A stretch of 64,000 bases of DNA from Allomuricauda sp. (GTDB lineage: Bacteria; Bacteroidota; Bacteroidia; Flavobacteriales; Flavobacteriaceae). The stretch spans positions 558,001 to 622,000 of the forward strand of contig NZ_JACESV010000001.1 of assembly GCF_013911645.1 (NCBI RefSeq). Direction: 5' to 3'. Below, in pieces: positions 51,552 through 59,583 of the stretch (position 1 is the stretch's first letter; every line of letters begins with the position of its first letter). The notes beneath the pieces are model-generated. The model was given only the letters and a program-made list of their open reading frames with translations. It made no database searches and was not told where the DNA came from. The translations under genes and the position numbers were made by a program.

Positions 51552-52153
51552 ACATCCATTTGTTTTAGTTGCTGTACATCTTCTTCGGTGTCCACATCAA
51601 ATCCTCCATTTTTGAAAGTTTCCGTGCAGAAATTAAAATTTTCCAAGTGCATTAGCTTCTTGGCTCCTTCGTCTCCTTCCAATTTCAACAACAGCGGAAA
51701 TGCTGCTTTACCAAAAATGGCTGGAACGCCAATATTATCACCATACTTTGAATACGTCGCTTTAGGATTCTTGGTCAATTGGGTGTGCACCAACTTGATT
51801 AAGTTGGCGCGTTCCAAAAAGGGTTGGTCCGAAACCAAAAAAAGTATGTGGTCCAATCCATTTTCTTCTGCCAATGCAGTTTTTAGCCCAATCTTTATAC
51901 TAGAGGCCATTCCTTGCCCCCAATCGGGATTAATCACCACTTTAAAACCATCCGAGCTTATCTTTTGCTGAATTTTGTCTTGATTGGCACCCAACACCAA
52001 AATCTTGGTCTGAAACCCCAACATATCCACTTTATCCATCGTGTGCTCCAAGAGGGTCTTTCCTTTGAATTCCACCAACTGTTTGGGTCGGCCCAATCTT
52101 GATGAGCCTCCTGCCGCCAAAACCACAACCGCTATGTTTTCTTCTGCGCTCAA
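51548..52153 (-). CDS. MocA-type molybdenum cofactor cytidylyltransferase (NTP transferase)
   Basis: The 201-residue nucleotidyltransferase has the dinucleotide-binding VLAAGGSSRLGRPKQL start (about 11-26) and the LFLVSDQPFL active strand (about 101-110). The WGQGMASSIKIG loop of MobA-like enzymes is present. MocA-type enzymes attach CMP to molybdopterin, making the cofactor of xanthine dehydrogenase-class enzymes; MobA makes the GMP form. The neighbouring XdhC supports the MocA reading. No target molybdoenzyme is coded in the window. Confidence 0.85.
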   Translation of the reverse strand: MSAEENIAVVVLAAGGSSRLGRPKQLVEFKGKTLLEHTMDKVDMLGFQTKILVLGANQDKIQQKISSDGFKVVINPDWGQGMASSIKIGLKTALAEENGLDHILFLVSDQPFLERANLIKLVHTQLTKNPKATYSKYGDNIGVPAIFGKAAFPLLLKLEGDEGAKKLMHLENFNFCTETFKNGGFDVDTEEDVQQLKQMDV

Positions 52154-53304
52154 AGGGTTATTTTTTGAAATTGGTTTGCTGTTGTATCGTGAATGGGTTC
52201 TGTTTTCTGCTTCAAGGGTCGGGCATTTTTATGCTTCAATACACTTTGAATTTCTGCCAGAATGGACAATCCAATCTCTGCAGGTGTCTCTGCTCCTATT
52301 TCCAGCCCTACGGGTGCGTGGATTTTGTTCAAATCCTCTTTAGATACTTCAATACCTTCATCCGCCAACTCGTTGAGCATACGCTCGTATTTTTTTAAAG
52401 GCCCAAGAATACCGATGTAAGGTATCTCGGTTTTGCCCAGCAATAGCTTCAGGACAGCCAAATCATAGTTATAATTGTGGCTCATCAACACAAAGCAAGT
52501 GCGCTGGTCTATTTTGATGCTTGCCAGTGTTTCTTCGGGCTTGGCAACAATGACTTGGCACGAGCCCACAAACCTTTCTTTGTTGGCATGGGTGGGGCGT
52601 CCGTCGGTTACGGTTACCTTCCAGCCCAAAAGTTCGGCCTGTTGGGCAAGGATTTGAGCATCATTGCCCGCTCCAACCAAAACCAAGTTGACAGGGGGGC
52701 GATGTAATTCCATAAAAACATGATGTTCTCCTTCAGGGGCATTCATCTTGCCAAAGCACGATTTATCTTTCTTCAATACTTTTTTACTTTGTAAAAGCAA
52801 TGCTTCTTCCAAATCGGCATTTAAAATTTTACTGCTCAAATGGCCTTCTTCATTGGTAATCATTGCTGTTCCGAGTTGTTTATTACACTGTTCCAAATCA
52901 AAAACAACCGAAATTGCCACGGGAACTTCCTTTTCAATGACTTTGCGTAAAAGTTCACAGGGATTGTGCTGATCGGAATAATCAATGGGCTCAAAAAGCA
53001 CCTGAATGATCCCGTTGCAACCTAATTGTGCCCCGATTACCGCATCATCTTCGTCGCTGGTATCGTAGGTTACCAATTTGTTTTCTTGTCTATCCAAGGC
53101 GTAAAGTGCCTTTCTGAGTGCATCGCCCTCCAAACAGCCGCCGCTGATGGCCCCGGTGATATTCCCATATTCGTCTACCAACATTCGTGCGCCCGGTCTA
53201 CGGTACGATGAACCATCAACATGAACCACAGTGGCCAATACGCAGCGAATGTGCTGTGCTTTCAACTCCGAATAACGCGATATGATGACGTCCAACTCTC
53301 TCAT
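52150..53304 (-). CDS. XdhC-family molybdoenzyme maturation factor
   Basis: The 384-residue protein has an N-terminal XdhC/CoxI domain (about 1-120, VHVDGSSYRRPGARMLVDEY, GAISGGCLEGD). A C-terminal Rossmann domain follows (about 205-345, LVLVGAGNDAQILAQQAELLGW). XdhC binds the mature cofactor, promotes its terminal sulfuration and delivers it to xanthine dehydrogenase-type enzymes. It sits between the cysteine desulfurase (sulfur source) and MocA, both overlapping by 4 nt. This is a coherent cofactor finishing module. Confidence 0.93.
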   Translation of the reverse strand: MRELDVIISRYSELKAQHIRCVLATVVHVDGSSYRRPGARMLVDEYGNITGAISGGCLEGDALRKALYALDRQENKLVTYDTSDEDDAVIGAQLGCNGIIQVLFEPIDYSDQHNPCELLRKVIEKEVPVAISVVFDLEQCNKQLGTAMITNEEGHLSSKILNADLEEALLLQSKKVLKKDKSCFGKMNAPEGEHHVFMELHRPPVNLVLVGAGNDAQILAQQAELLGWKVTVTDGRPTHANKERFVGSCQVIVAKPEETLASIKIDQRTCFVLMSHNYNYDLAVLKLLLGKTEIPYIGILGPLKKYERMLNELADEGIEVSKEDLNKIHAPVGLEIGAETPAEIGLSILAEIQSVLKHKNARPLKQKTEPIHDTTANQFQKITL

Positions 53305-54455
53305 AGACTAACGGTTTTTAGTTGGTTGATGGCTTTTTTGATTTCGGATACGACCTGTTCAATATCTTCAGAAGTTGTGTTGCGACCTGTACTGATACGT
53401 AAGCTCGCCAAAGCAGTTGCATCATCGTACCCCATAGCTTTTAGCACGTGCGATGGTTTCACAAGGTTTGCATTACAGGCAGAACCGCGAGATACAGCCA
53501 ACTTATTGAGATACCGCAGCAATTTAGAACCATCCATATTTGAAAAAGAAACGTTGGTTGTATTGGGCAACCGTTCCCCTACATTGCAATTAATTGTTGC
53601 TCCCTCGATAGTCAAAAGCTCTTGCTCCAATTGGTTTCGCAAGTTTAATTGCTTTTGGTGATTTTCTTCAAGGCTTTGTTGGGCAAAGGCGCAAGCTTTT
53701 CCAAAACCGACTATTCCAGGCACGTTCAAAGTTCCTGGTCGAACTCCTTTTTCGTGATTTCCCCCAAAAAGATGTTTCGCAATTGATATATTGTTGTTTT
53801 TGTTCAAATAAAGTGCTCCGACCCCTTTAGGGCCATATAGCTTGTGAGACGAAAAAATGGCCAAATCAATTCCCAAATCCTGAAGATCAACGGGAATTTT
53901 ACCAACGGCTTGTGTAATATCGGACATCACAGCCACTCCTTTGGAGTGCGCTAATTCGGTTATACTTTTTATGGGATGAATCAAGCCTGTTTCGTTGTTG
54001 GCCAGCATCAGACAAGCCAAAATTGTGGTCTTCTTTATGGATTCTTCCAACTCGTTCAAATCAATATTTCCATTGTTGTCCACATCTAGGTAGGTGACCT
54101 CAAATCTATCGGCTTCCAACGCTTCCATACATTCGAGTACGGCTTTGTGCTCTGTTTTACATGTAATAATATGATTGCCTCTACCCCTGTTCCGCTTGCA
54201 AAACCCAAACAAGGTCAAGTTCGCGGCTTCCGTTGCGCCCGAAGTAAAAGTTATCTCTGTAGGTCTACAGCTCACAAGTTTTGCCACTTGGTTGCGCGCA
54301 GTCTCTACCGCATCATCGGCACACCACCCAAAGGAATGGTCGCTACTTGCATTACCAAAATCCTCGGTGAAATAAGGTAGCATGGCCTCCACTACCTCCG
54401 TGGCCGTGGGAGTAGTTGCATTATAATCCAGATATATTTTTTTGTTTAGAGACAA
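53301..54455 (-). CDS. Cysteine desulfurase (NifS/IscS-like), head of the Moco operon
   Basis: The 384-residue PLP enzyme has the IYLDYNATTPT start, catalytic Lys205 (FSSHKLYGPKG) and persulfide Cys327 (SRGSACNAN). The catalytic-site loop RPGTLNVPGI is present. It supplies sulfur for MoaD thiocarboxylate (through the rhodanese-MoeB protein) and for the sulfuration of XdhC-bound cofactor. The start codon is TTG at 54455; no in-frame ATG or GTG precedes it before a stop. It overlaps xdhC by 4 nt. The ModE-box-like dyad is 9-32 nt upstream of the start. Confidence 0.92.
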   Translation of the reverse strand: MSLNKKIYLDYNATTPTATEVVEAMLPYFTEDFGNASSDHSFGWCADDAVETARNQVAKLVSCRPTEITFTSGATEAANLTLFGFCKRNRGRGNHIITCKTEHKAVLECMEALEADRFEVTYLDVDNNGNIDLNELEESIKKTTILACLMLANNETGLIHPIKSITELAHSKGVAVMSDITQAVGKIPVDLQDLGIDLAIFSSHKLYGPKGVGALYLNKNNNISIAKHLFGGNHEKGVRPGTLNVPGIVGFGKACAFAQQSLEENHQKQLNLRNQLEQELLTIEGATINCNVGERLPNTTNVSFSNMDGSKLLRYLNKLAVSRGSACNANLVKPSHVLKAMGYDDATALASLRISTGRNTTSEDIEQVVSEIKKAINQLKTVSL

Positions 54456-54463
54456 ATTATCAT

Positions 54464-54487
54464 CGTTATGTACATGTATGCATAACG
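54464..54487. promoter_or_regulatory. ModE-box-like dyad upstream of the Moco operon
   Basis: CGTTATGT-N8-GCATAACG is a dyad with 7-bp perfect half-sites CGTTATG/CATAACG spanning 24 bp. It matches the half-site and overall size of the E. coli ModE operator (CGTTATAT-N8-ACATAACG, from memory). It ends 9 nt before the TTG start of the first operon gene, where a bound repressor would block transcription or translation. The ModE-like gene is at the other end of the operon. Confidence 0.65.
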
Positions 54488-54575
54488 CAATTTAATAAGA
54501 ATAACAGTGAATTCATTACATTTTTCAAACCATTATGAAATAAATTTCAATTTTTTTTGGCTCTTCAGTTATTAA

Positions 54576-54589
54576 TCGTAATATTGCAA
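54576..54589. promoter_or_regulatory. Probable ArsR operator 1
   Basis: TCGTAATATTGCAA is a near-palindrome in a 30-nt segment (54571-54600) that matches 54950-54979 in 27 of 30 positions. It lies 16 nt before the ArsR start codon, so it probably mediates autorepression. Confidence 0.7.
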
Positions 54590-54605
54590 TGAATAAATAT
54601 TAAAA

Positions 54606-54935
54606 ATGGGATTGACCAAGACTGAAATATTCACCGATAAGCAGAACCAAATTGCACTGTACGCCAAAGCTTTTGGTCACCCTGCACGTGTCGCCATATT
54701 ACAGTACTTGTTTAAACTGAACGCCTGTGTTTGTGGGGATTTGGTGGATGAAATCGGTTTGGCCCAGCCTACCATTTCGCAACATTTAAAAGAACTGAAA
54801 CATTTGGGGTTGATCAAAGGCAATGTTGAAGGTACCAGCGTTTGTTATTGTATTGACGCTGAAAATTGGAAAAAAATGAAATCGGTGATATCCGATTTCT
54901 TGGACCAAGACCTCGCCTCAAAAGCGTGTTGTTAA
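54606..54935 (+). CDS. arsR: ArsR-family metalloid-responsive repressor
   Basis: The 109-residue winged-helix protein has the GHPARVAILQYL start and DNA-reading helix GLAQPTISQHLKELKHLG. Metalloid-binding cysteines are Cys41 and Cys43 in LNACVCGDLVDE, the usual ELCVCDL position. An extra Cys108-Cys109 pair closes the protein. It represses the operon until arsenite or a like ion binds. Its probable operator is found before this gene and again before the next one. The downstream genes are arsenic-type functions. Confidence 0.9.
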   Translation: MGLTKTEIFTDKQNQIALYAKAFGHPARVAILQYLFKLNACVCGDLVDEIGLAQPTISQHLKELKHLGLIKGNVEGTSVCYCIDAENWKKMKSVISDFLDQDLASKACC

Positions 54936-54954
54936 AAAAATTTGAATCTATTAA

Positions 54955-54968
54955 TCGTAATATTACAA
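54955..54968. promoter_or_regulatory. Probable ArsR operator 2
   Basis: TCGTAATATTACAA is a 12-of-14 palindrome, 15 nt before the DUF6428 start codon. It is the second copy of the motif before arsR and implies a separate regulated promoter for the resistance genes. Confidence 0.7.
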
Positions 54969-54983
54969 TAAATATATATAATC

Positions 54984-55451
54984 ATGAAGTTAGAAGAAGT
55001 AAAATCAGCCTTGCAACAATTGGACACCATCGCCTTTCAATTACCTAACGGCGAATTGGTCCCCAATCATTTTCATGTTACCGAAGTGGGTAAAATAACA
55101 AAACATTTTATTGATTGTGGTGGTACTGTCCGTAATGAAGAAGTAGTGAATTTTCAACTTTGGAATGCCAACGATTACGACCATAGACTTCATCCTGAAA
55201 AATTGGCGCACATTATTGACCTATCCCAAAAAACCTTGGATATTGACAATTTAGAAGTTGAAGTGGAGTACCAAGGGCGGACGATTGAGAAGTTTTCTCT
55301 TGATTTTGACGGAACCAACTTTTTATTGACCACCAAACAAACGGATTGCTTGGCCAAGGACAAATGTGGTGTGCCGGACGAAAAGCCCAAAGCAAAATTG
55401 TCCGAATTACAAAGTTCTGAATGCTGCACCCCAGGTAGCGGATGCTGCTAA
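54984..55451 (+). CDS. DUF6428-like protein with cysteine-rich tail
   Basis: The 155-residue protein has a compact N-terminal part (PNGELVPNHFHVTEVGKITK, HFIDCGGTVRNEEVVNFQLW) of the DUF6428 type usually found next to ArsR in flavobacteria. It ends in a cysteine-rich tail (SSECCTPGSGCC), with two CC pairs that could bind arsenite, copper or a related ion. The function is unknown. It follows ArsR by 48 nt, which contain its own operator copy, and precedes the reductase and pump genes. Confidence 0.75.
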   Translation: MKLEEVKSALQQLDTIAFQLPNGELVPNHFHVTEVGKITKHFIDCGGTVRNEEVVNFQLWNANDYDHRLHPEKLAHIIDLSQKTLDIDNLEVEVEYQGRTIEKFSLDFDGTNFLLTTKQTDCLAKDKCGVPDEKPKAKLSELQSSECCTPGSGCC

Positions 55452-55525
55452 TCCTACTAAAACACTCTGGACTTGAGGTCCATAGGTTTAAAGAAAGAAA
55501 AATCTTTGTCGCATCCTGTATCAAG

Positions 55526-55590
55526 TCCTCCCTTAATCCCTCCAAAGGAGGGAAACTTCTCCCCTTGGGGAGATTGGAGAGGGGAGCTTC
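55526..55590. repeat. Intergenic palindromic repeat pair
   Basis: Two adjacent palindromes occur: CCCTCCAAAGGAGGG (55538-55552) and TCTCCCCTTGGGGAGA (55558-55573). This kind of phrase (CCCTCC...GGAGGG) is scattered between genes in flavobacterial genomes. It splits the arsenic operon between the DUF6428 and reductase genes. Confidence 0.65.
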
Positions 55591-55616
55591 TATAAATTTA
55601 TAGCAACCAAAACAAT

Positions 55617-56234
55617 ATGGCACTTTTTAAAGCATTGACCGATTTTGTCTCCAATTTGGATACGCAATCCATAACGGCGGAGCGAAAACAAACCTTGTCA
55701 CAGCTTGTTGATTATATTCAGGCCAAGGTAAATGATGGCGAATCCATTCACATCAACTTTATCTGCACACACAATTCCCGAAGAAGCCATTTATCTCAAA
55801 TCTGGGCGCAAACTATGGCACATCATTTTAACGTGAAAAACGTGAATTGCTATTCTGGCGGAACAGAAGCTACGGCCCTATTTCCGATGGTGGCGGAAAC
55901 CTTAACAAATACAGGGTTTGAGGTGAAAACACTTTCCGGAGGAAATAATCCAGTATACAGTATTAAATTTTCAGAGAACGAACATGCAGTAATAGGTTTT
56001 TCCAAAAGAATGGATGATGATTTCAACCCAAAATCAGACTTTGCAGCCATTATGACCTGCTCTCAGGCTGACGAAGGGTGTCCGTTTGTGCCCGGAGCCG
56101 AAAAACGGATTCCAATCACTTACGAAGACCCCAAAGCGTTTGACGGCACATCCCAACAAGCTGAAAAGTACAGCGAGCGAAGCAAACAAATCGCTACCGA
56201 AATGTTTTATGTCTTTTCCCAAATAAAAAAGTAA
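55617..56234 (+). CDS. Low-molecular-weight phosphatase / arsenate reductase-like protein
   Basis: The 205-residue protein has the CX5R phosphate loop at Cys50-Arg56 ([13 protein letters not shown]). The family's acidic loop is probably near [14 protein letters not shown], where further cysteines lie. It is longer than ArsC of the thioredoxin type (about 130-140 residues). Related flavobacterial proteins carry an N-terminal helical extension, as here (1-40). It would reduce arsenate to arsenite. Its stop overlaps the ATG of the pump gene by one base (TAATG), so the two are coupled. Confidence 0.82.
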   Translation: MALFKALTDFVSNLDTQSITAERKQTLSQLVDYIQAKVNDGESIHINFICTHNSRRSHLSQIWAQTMAHHFNVKNVNCYSGGTEATALFPMVAETLTNTGFEVKTLSGGNNPVYSIKFSENEHAVIGFSKRMDDDFNPKSDFAAIMTCSQADEGCPFVPGAEKRIPITYEDPKAFDGTSQQAEKYSERSKQIATEMFYVFSQIKK

Positions 56235-57280
56235 TGGCAACCAAAAAATTGAGCTTTTTAGATAGAAACTTGACCCTTTGGATTTTTGTGGCGATGATAT
56301 TTGGGGTTGGAATCGGTTACTTTTTTCCAAGTTTTCCCGATTTTGTCAACTCCTTCAGCAGTGGAACAACCAATATTCCCATTGCCATTGGATTAATTTT
56401 AATGATGTACCCGCCTTTGGCGAAGGTGAAATACTCCCTGTTGCCAAAAGTGTTCAAAAACACCAAAATTCTCTCCATTTCTCTCTTTTTGAATTGGATT
56501 GTAGGTCCGATTTTAATGTTTGCGCTGGCCATCATCTTTTTACGGGATTATCCTGAATATATGGTTGGGCTTATTTTAATCGGTCTGGCTCGATGCATCG
56601 CTATGGTTTTGGTTTGGAACGATTTGGCCGAAGGCAGCAGTGAATATGGTGCAGGATTGGTGGCGTTGAACAGTGTTTTTCAAGTATTTGCCTATAGCTT
56701 TTACGCTTGGATTTTCATCACCGTACTCCCACCCTATTTTGGATTTGAAGGAGCCATAGTCGATATTTCCATCGCCACCATTGCCGAGAGCGTAGCTATT
56801 TATCTTGGAATTCCATTTTTAATGGGAATTTTGAGTCGACAAATTCTGGTGAAGCTAAAAGGTGAGGCTTGGTATACGGAAAAGTTTATCCCTGCCATTT
56901 CTCCTATTACATTGATTGCCCTATTGTTTACGATTGTTGTAATGTTTTCGTTAAAAGGCGAATTGATCGTTGAGATCCCCATGGACGTTTTGATCATAGC
57001 CGTGCCGTTATTGATTTATTTTGCCTTGATGTTCATTATCGGATTTTTCACCACCAAAGCCATGGGTGCCGAATACGACAAAACGGCTTCAGTGGCGTTC
57101 ACCGCTGCGGGAAACAATTTTGAATTGGCCATTGCGGTTGCCATTGCCGTATTTGGTTTAAATTCAGGACAGGCCTTTGCAGGGGTAATCGGTCCATTGG
57201 TAGAGGTACCTGCGCTCATTTTATTGGTAAAGGTTTCATTCTGGTTAAAAAAGAAATACTACGGTAGCGCTAGAGCATAA
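56234..57280 (+). CDS. ACR3-type arsenite efflux transporter
   Basis: The 348-residue membrane protein has ten hydrophobic segments of the bile/arsenite/riboflavin transporter fold. The conserved cysteine Cys121 is in [12 protein letters not shown], and [19 protein letters not shown] and [17 protein letters not shown] are family signatures. It exports arsenite driven by the proton gradient. It is coupled to the reductase gene upstream and controlled through the ArsR operators. The length is normal for the ACR3 family. Confidence 0.93.
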   Translation: MATKKLSFLDRNLTLWIFVAMIFGVGIGYFFPSFPDFVNSFSSGTTNIPIAIGLILMMYPPLAKVKYSLLPKVFKNTKILSISLFLNWIVGPILMFALAIIFLRDYPEYMVGLILIGLARCIAMVLVWNDLAEGSSEYGAGLVALNSVFQVFAYSFYAWIFITVLPPYFGFEGAIVDISIATIAESVAIYLGIPFLMGILSRQILVKLKGEAWYTEKFIPAISPITLIALLFTIVVMFSLKGELIVEIPMDVLIIAVPLLIYFALMFIIGFFTTKAMGAEYDKTASVAFTAAGNNFELAIAVAIAVFGLNSGQAFAGVIGPLVEVPALILLVKVSFWLKKKYYGSARA

Positions 57281-57357
57281 GGTCAAACATTATTTTAAAA
57301 ATTCTAAGAGTTTAGTAAATTCAACCCTGTAAAAACTTCAAACAAACTAATTTCATC

Positions 57358-58302
57358 ATGGGTAAAGGAGTTACTATTCTCGGAATTCTAGTGTTACTGC
57401 TGTCCTGTAATTCAAAAAAGGACACTTCCCCACAAGAATTGGGGCTGGTTTACAATGTTTTAAGGGATGTTGATATTGATAATTACGAGGTTTACTCGAT
57501 GAATCTTGATGGTTCCAACAAAAAAAACATCACAGACCTTTATAATGTAGAGTGGACCTATTATTCTTACGAGGACACTTTGTATTTTATTTCTGATAGA
57601 GGCGCCTGCAAGCGTTGCTACTTTTTGTACAAAAGCAATTTTAAAGGAGAAAATCCAAAGAAAGTCAGTGATTTGGAATTGGCCGATAGCTGGATGAGCT
57701 CTAGAAAAGATGGAGATGAACTCATTGTAAAGCCAAAACTGATTACCGAATCCACATTTTATATTCTTGACAGAAATGGGAAAATCATCAATCGGTTGGA
57801 TACCGGTTTACCTTTTGCCGCAGACCCTTTGTTCGTTAATGATGGAAAGCAAATAGTGTTTAGGGGCGGCAAAGCTGTGGAAAAACATATTGATGGTTTT
57901 GATGAGGAACTATATATTATAGATGAAGACGGCCAAAACCTTAAACAATTGACCCATTACCCCCAAAAGGACACCACTGCAGGAAAGTTTGATTACAGAG
58001 CGGGAGCCCCAAAATTACACCCTACAGAAAACTTCATTTCTTATCAAAGCAAGCAAAACGGAAAGTACAGTTTATATGCCGTGAGCTTAGATGGCAATAA
58101 AACATGGAAATTGACAGAAAATAGCGAGAACGAAGGATGGCATGATTGGAGCCCAGATGGTAAATGGCTGGCCATGGAACTTTTTGATGATGAACAACAG
58201 TTTCATATTGGTTTGATGAATTGGGAAACAAAGGAAATGGAAATTTTGACCGATACCACCTTTCAATATCAACAAGCTCCCAACTTTATCTACAAAAATT
58301 AA
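57358..58302 (+). CDS. TolB/PD40-like lipoprotein
   Basis: The 314-residue lipoprotein has lipobox Cys17 (LLSCNS). The mature part is a beta-propeller of WD40-like PD40 blades, with NYEVYSMNLDGSNKKNITDL, ELYIIDEDGQNLKQLTHYPQ and HDWSPDGKWLAMELF. Such propellers bind peptides or other proteins and do not show a catalytic site. It follows the arsenite pump by 77 nt in the same direction but has no clear arsenic link. An independent transcript is likely. Confidence 0.8.
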   Translation: MGKGVTILGILVLLLSCNSKKDTSPQELGLVYNVLRDVDIDNYEVYSMNLDGSNKKNITDLYNVEWTYYSYEDTLYFISDRGACKRCYFLYKSNFKGENPKKVSDLELADSWMSSRKDGDELIVKPKLITESTFYILDRNGKIINRLDTGLPFAADPLFVNDGKQIVFRGGKAVEKHIDGFDEELYIIDEDGQNLKQLTHYPQKDTTAGKFDYRAGAPKLHPTENFISYQSKQNGKYSLYAVSLDGNKTWKLTENSENEGWHDWSPDGKWLAMELFDDEQQFHIGLMNWETKEMEILTDTTFQYQQAPNFIYKN

Positions 58303-58463
58303 TGTTGCAGAATAAAGCATTTCTCATAAGGTTTTTAAGTGCCTTTTATCGATAAAAAATTTTTTTTCATTAAAAAGTAGGGTTTTTTAACCTTTGGTTG
58401 TTTTATACATATAAAATCAGAACAGGGATAGTTATGCCCTGAAAAATTTAAAAACCCCATACT

Positions 58464-59498
58464 ATGAGAACAAAGTTAATTTTTAGTTTACTAATGACGC
58501 TGGCCCTGATTATAATGGGCTGCTCAGATGGTGAAGGTCAAGGATCAGGAAATGCTGAAAGTACCGGTACATTATCGGTACAATTAACAGATGCTCCTTT
58601 TCCCTACGAACTAATGGCCGAGGCCAATGTAACCGTTTATAAAGTTGAAGCTCGCCTAGTGGACGGCGATGACGACGATTCCGATGATATGAACGATGAT
58701 TCTGAAGATGATTCAGACAATAGTTCCGACGATAACTCAGATGACAACTCTGATGATGATGACAACTCTGATGATGATGATGATGATGCCGATGACGACG
58801 ATGGTTCTCCTTTCATTACACTAATGGAAGAAGAAATTGAAGTAAACCTTTTGGAACTTACCAATGGATTAACAGAAAAATTGGCGGAGATAAATGTTCC
58901 CACAGGGTCCTACGACCTAATTCGTATTTATGTAAAGGGAGTAAATGTGGTTTTGACCGATGGAACCGTTTACGATTTAAAAGTTCCTAGTGGTGACGCC
59001 TCTGGAATAAAGGTTTTTGTTGACCCAGCTATCACGGTTGCCGGTGGCCTTTCTTCCGATTTGTTGTTGGATTTTGATGTAAGTCAATCCTTTGTTGCCA
59101 AAGGTGACATTAGCACGCCAGCAGGAATCAACGGATTCAATTTTACCCCAGTGATCAAAGCAAGTAACCTATCTACTTCGGGTACACTTTCTGGTAATGT
59201 AAGTACCGTTGAAGAAGAAGCGTCAGTTGCCTTGGAAGGCGCCCAAATCTCTGTAATTGCTGCAGATACCTTGAATACAACCTCCTTTACCGATGTAGAT
59301 GGCAACTATGCCATCCTTGGACTTAAGGCCGGTATGTACAAAGTAGTAGCTGAGCTTGATGGTTATTTGGCAAGCGACACATTGGATGTACAGGTTGATG
59401 CTGCCAACATTACCACTCAAGATTTTGTATTGGAAGTGGATCCTGAAGCTACCGAAGGTGAAAATACTGATGATGGTTCTACCGATGGTGGCAACTAA
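58464..59498 (+). CDS. DUF4382 lipoprotein with long Asp/Ser-rich segment
   Basis: The 344-residue lipoprotein has lipobox Cys20 (IMGCSDG). A DUF4382 domain (about 35-235) begins TLSVQLTDAPFPYELMAEA. It is interrupted at residues about 69-114 by a run made almost only of Asp, Ser, Asn and Glu. A carboxypeptidase-regulatory-like beta-sandwich follows (about 245-330, GAQISVIAADTLNTTSFTDV). The acidic run would bind calcium in seawater. DUF4382 proteins are surface-anchored with unknown ligands. A terminator follows 29 nt after the stop. Confidence 0.82.
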   Translation: MRTKLIFSLLMTLALIIMGCSDGEGQGSGNAESTGTLSVQLTDAPFPYELMAEANVTVYKVEARLVDGDDDDSDDMNDDSEDDSDNSSDDNSDDNSDDDDNSDDDDDDADDDDGSPFITLMEEEIEVNLLELTNGLTEKLAEINVPTGSYDLIRIYVKGVNVVLTDGTVYDLKVPSGDASGIKVFVDPAITVAGGLSSDLLLDFDVSQSFVAKGDISTPAGINGFNFTPVIKASNLSTSGTLSGNVSTVEEEASVALEGAQISVIAADTLNTTSFTDVDGNYAILGLKAGMYKVVAELDGYLASDTLDVQVDAANITTQDFVLEVDPEATEGENTDDGSTDGGN

Positions 59499-59526
59499 TA
59501 AATTCTAGATTTAATTACAGAAGAGC

Positions 59527-59550
59527 CCCGATAATTATCGGGGTTTTTTA
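59527..59550 (+). terminator. Rho-independent terminator
   Basis: The palindrome CCCCGATAATTATCGGGG (59527-59544) is followed by six T. It ends the DUF4382 gene. Confidence 0.9.
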
Positions 59551-59583
59551 TTTTAAAAAAAGTCAATCTAAAAGATTGATAGT

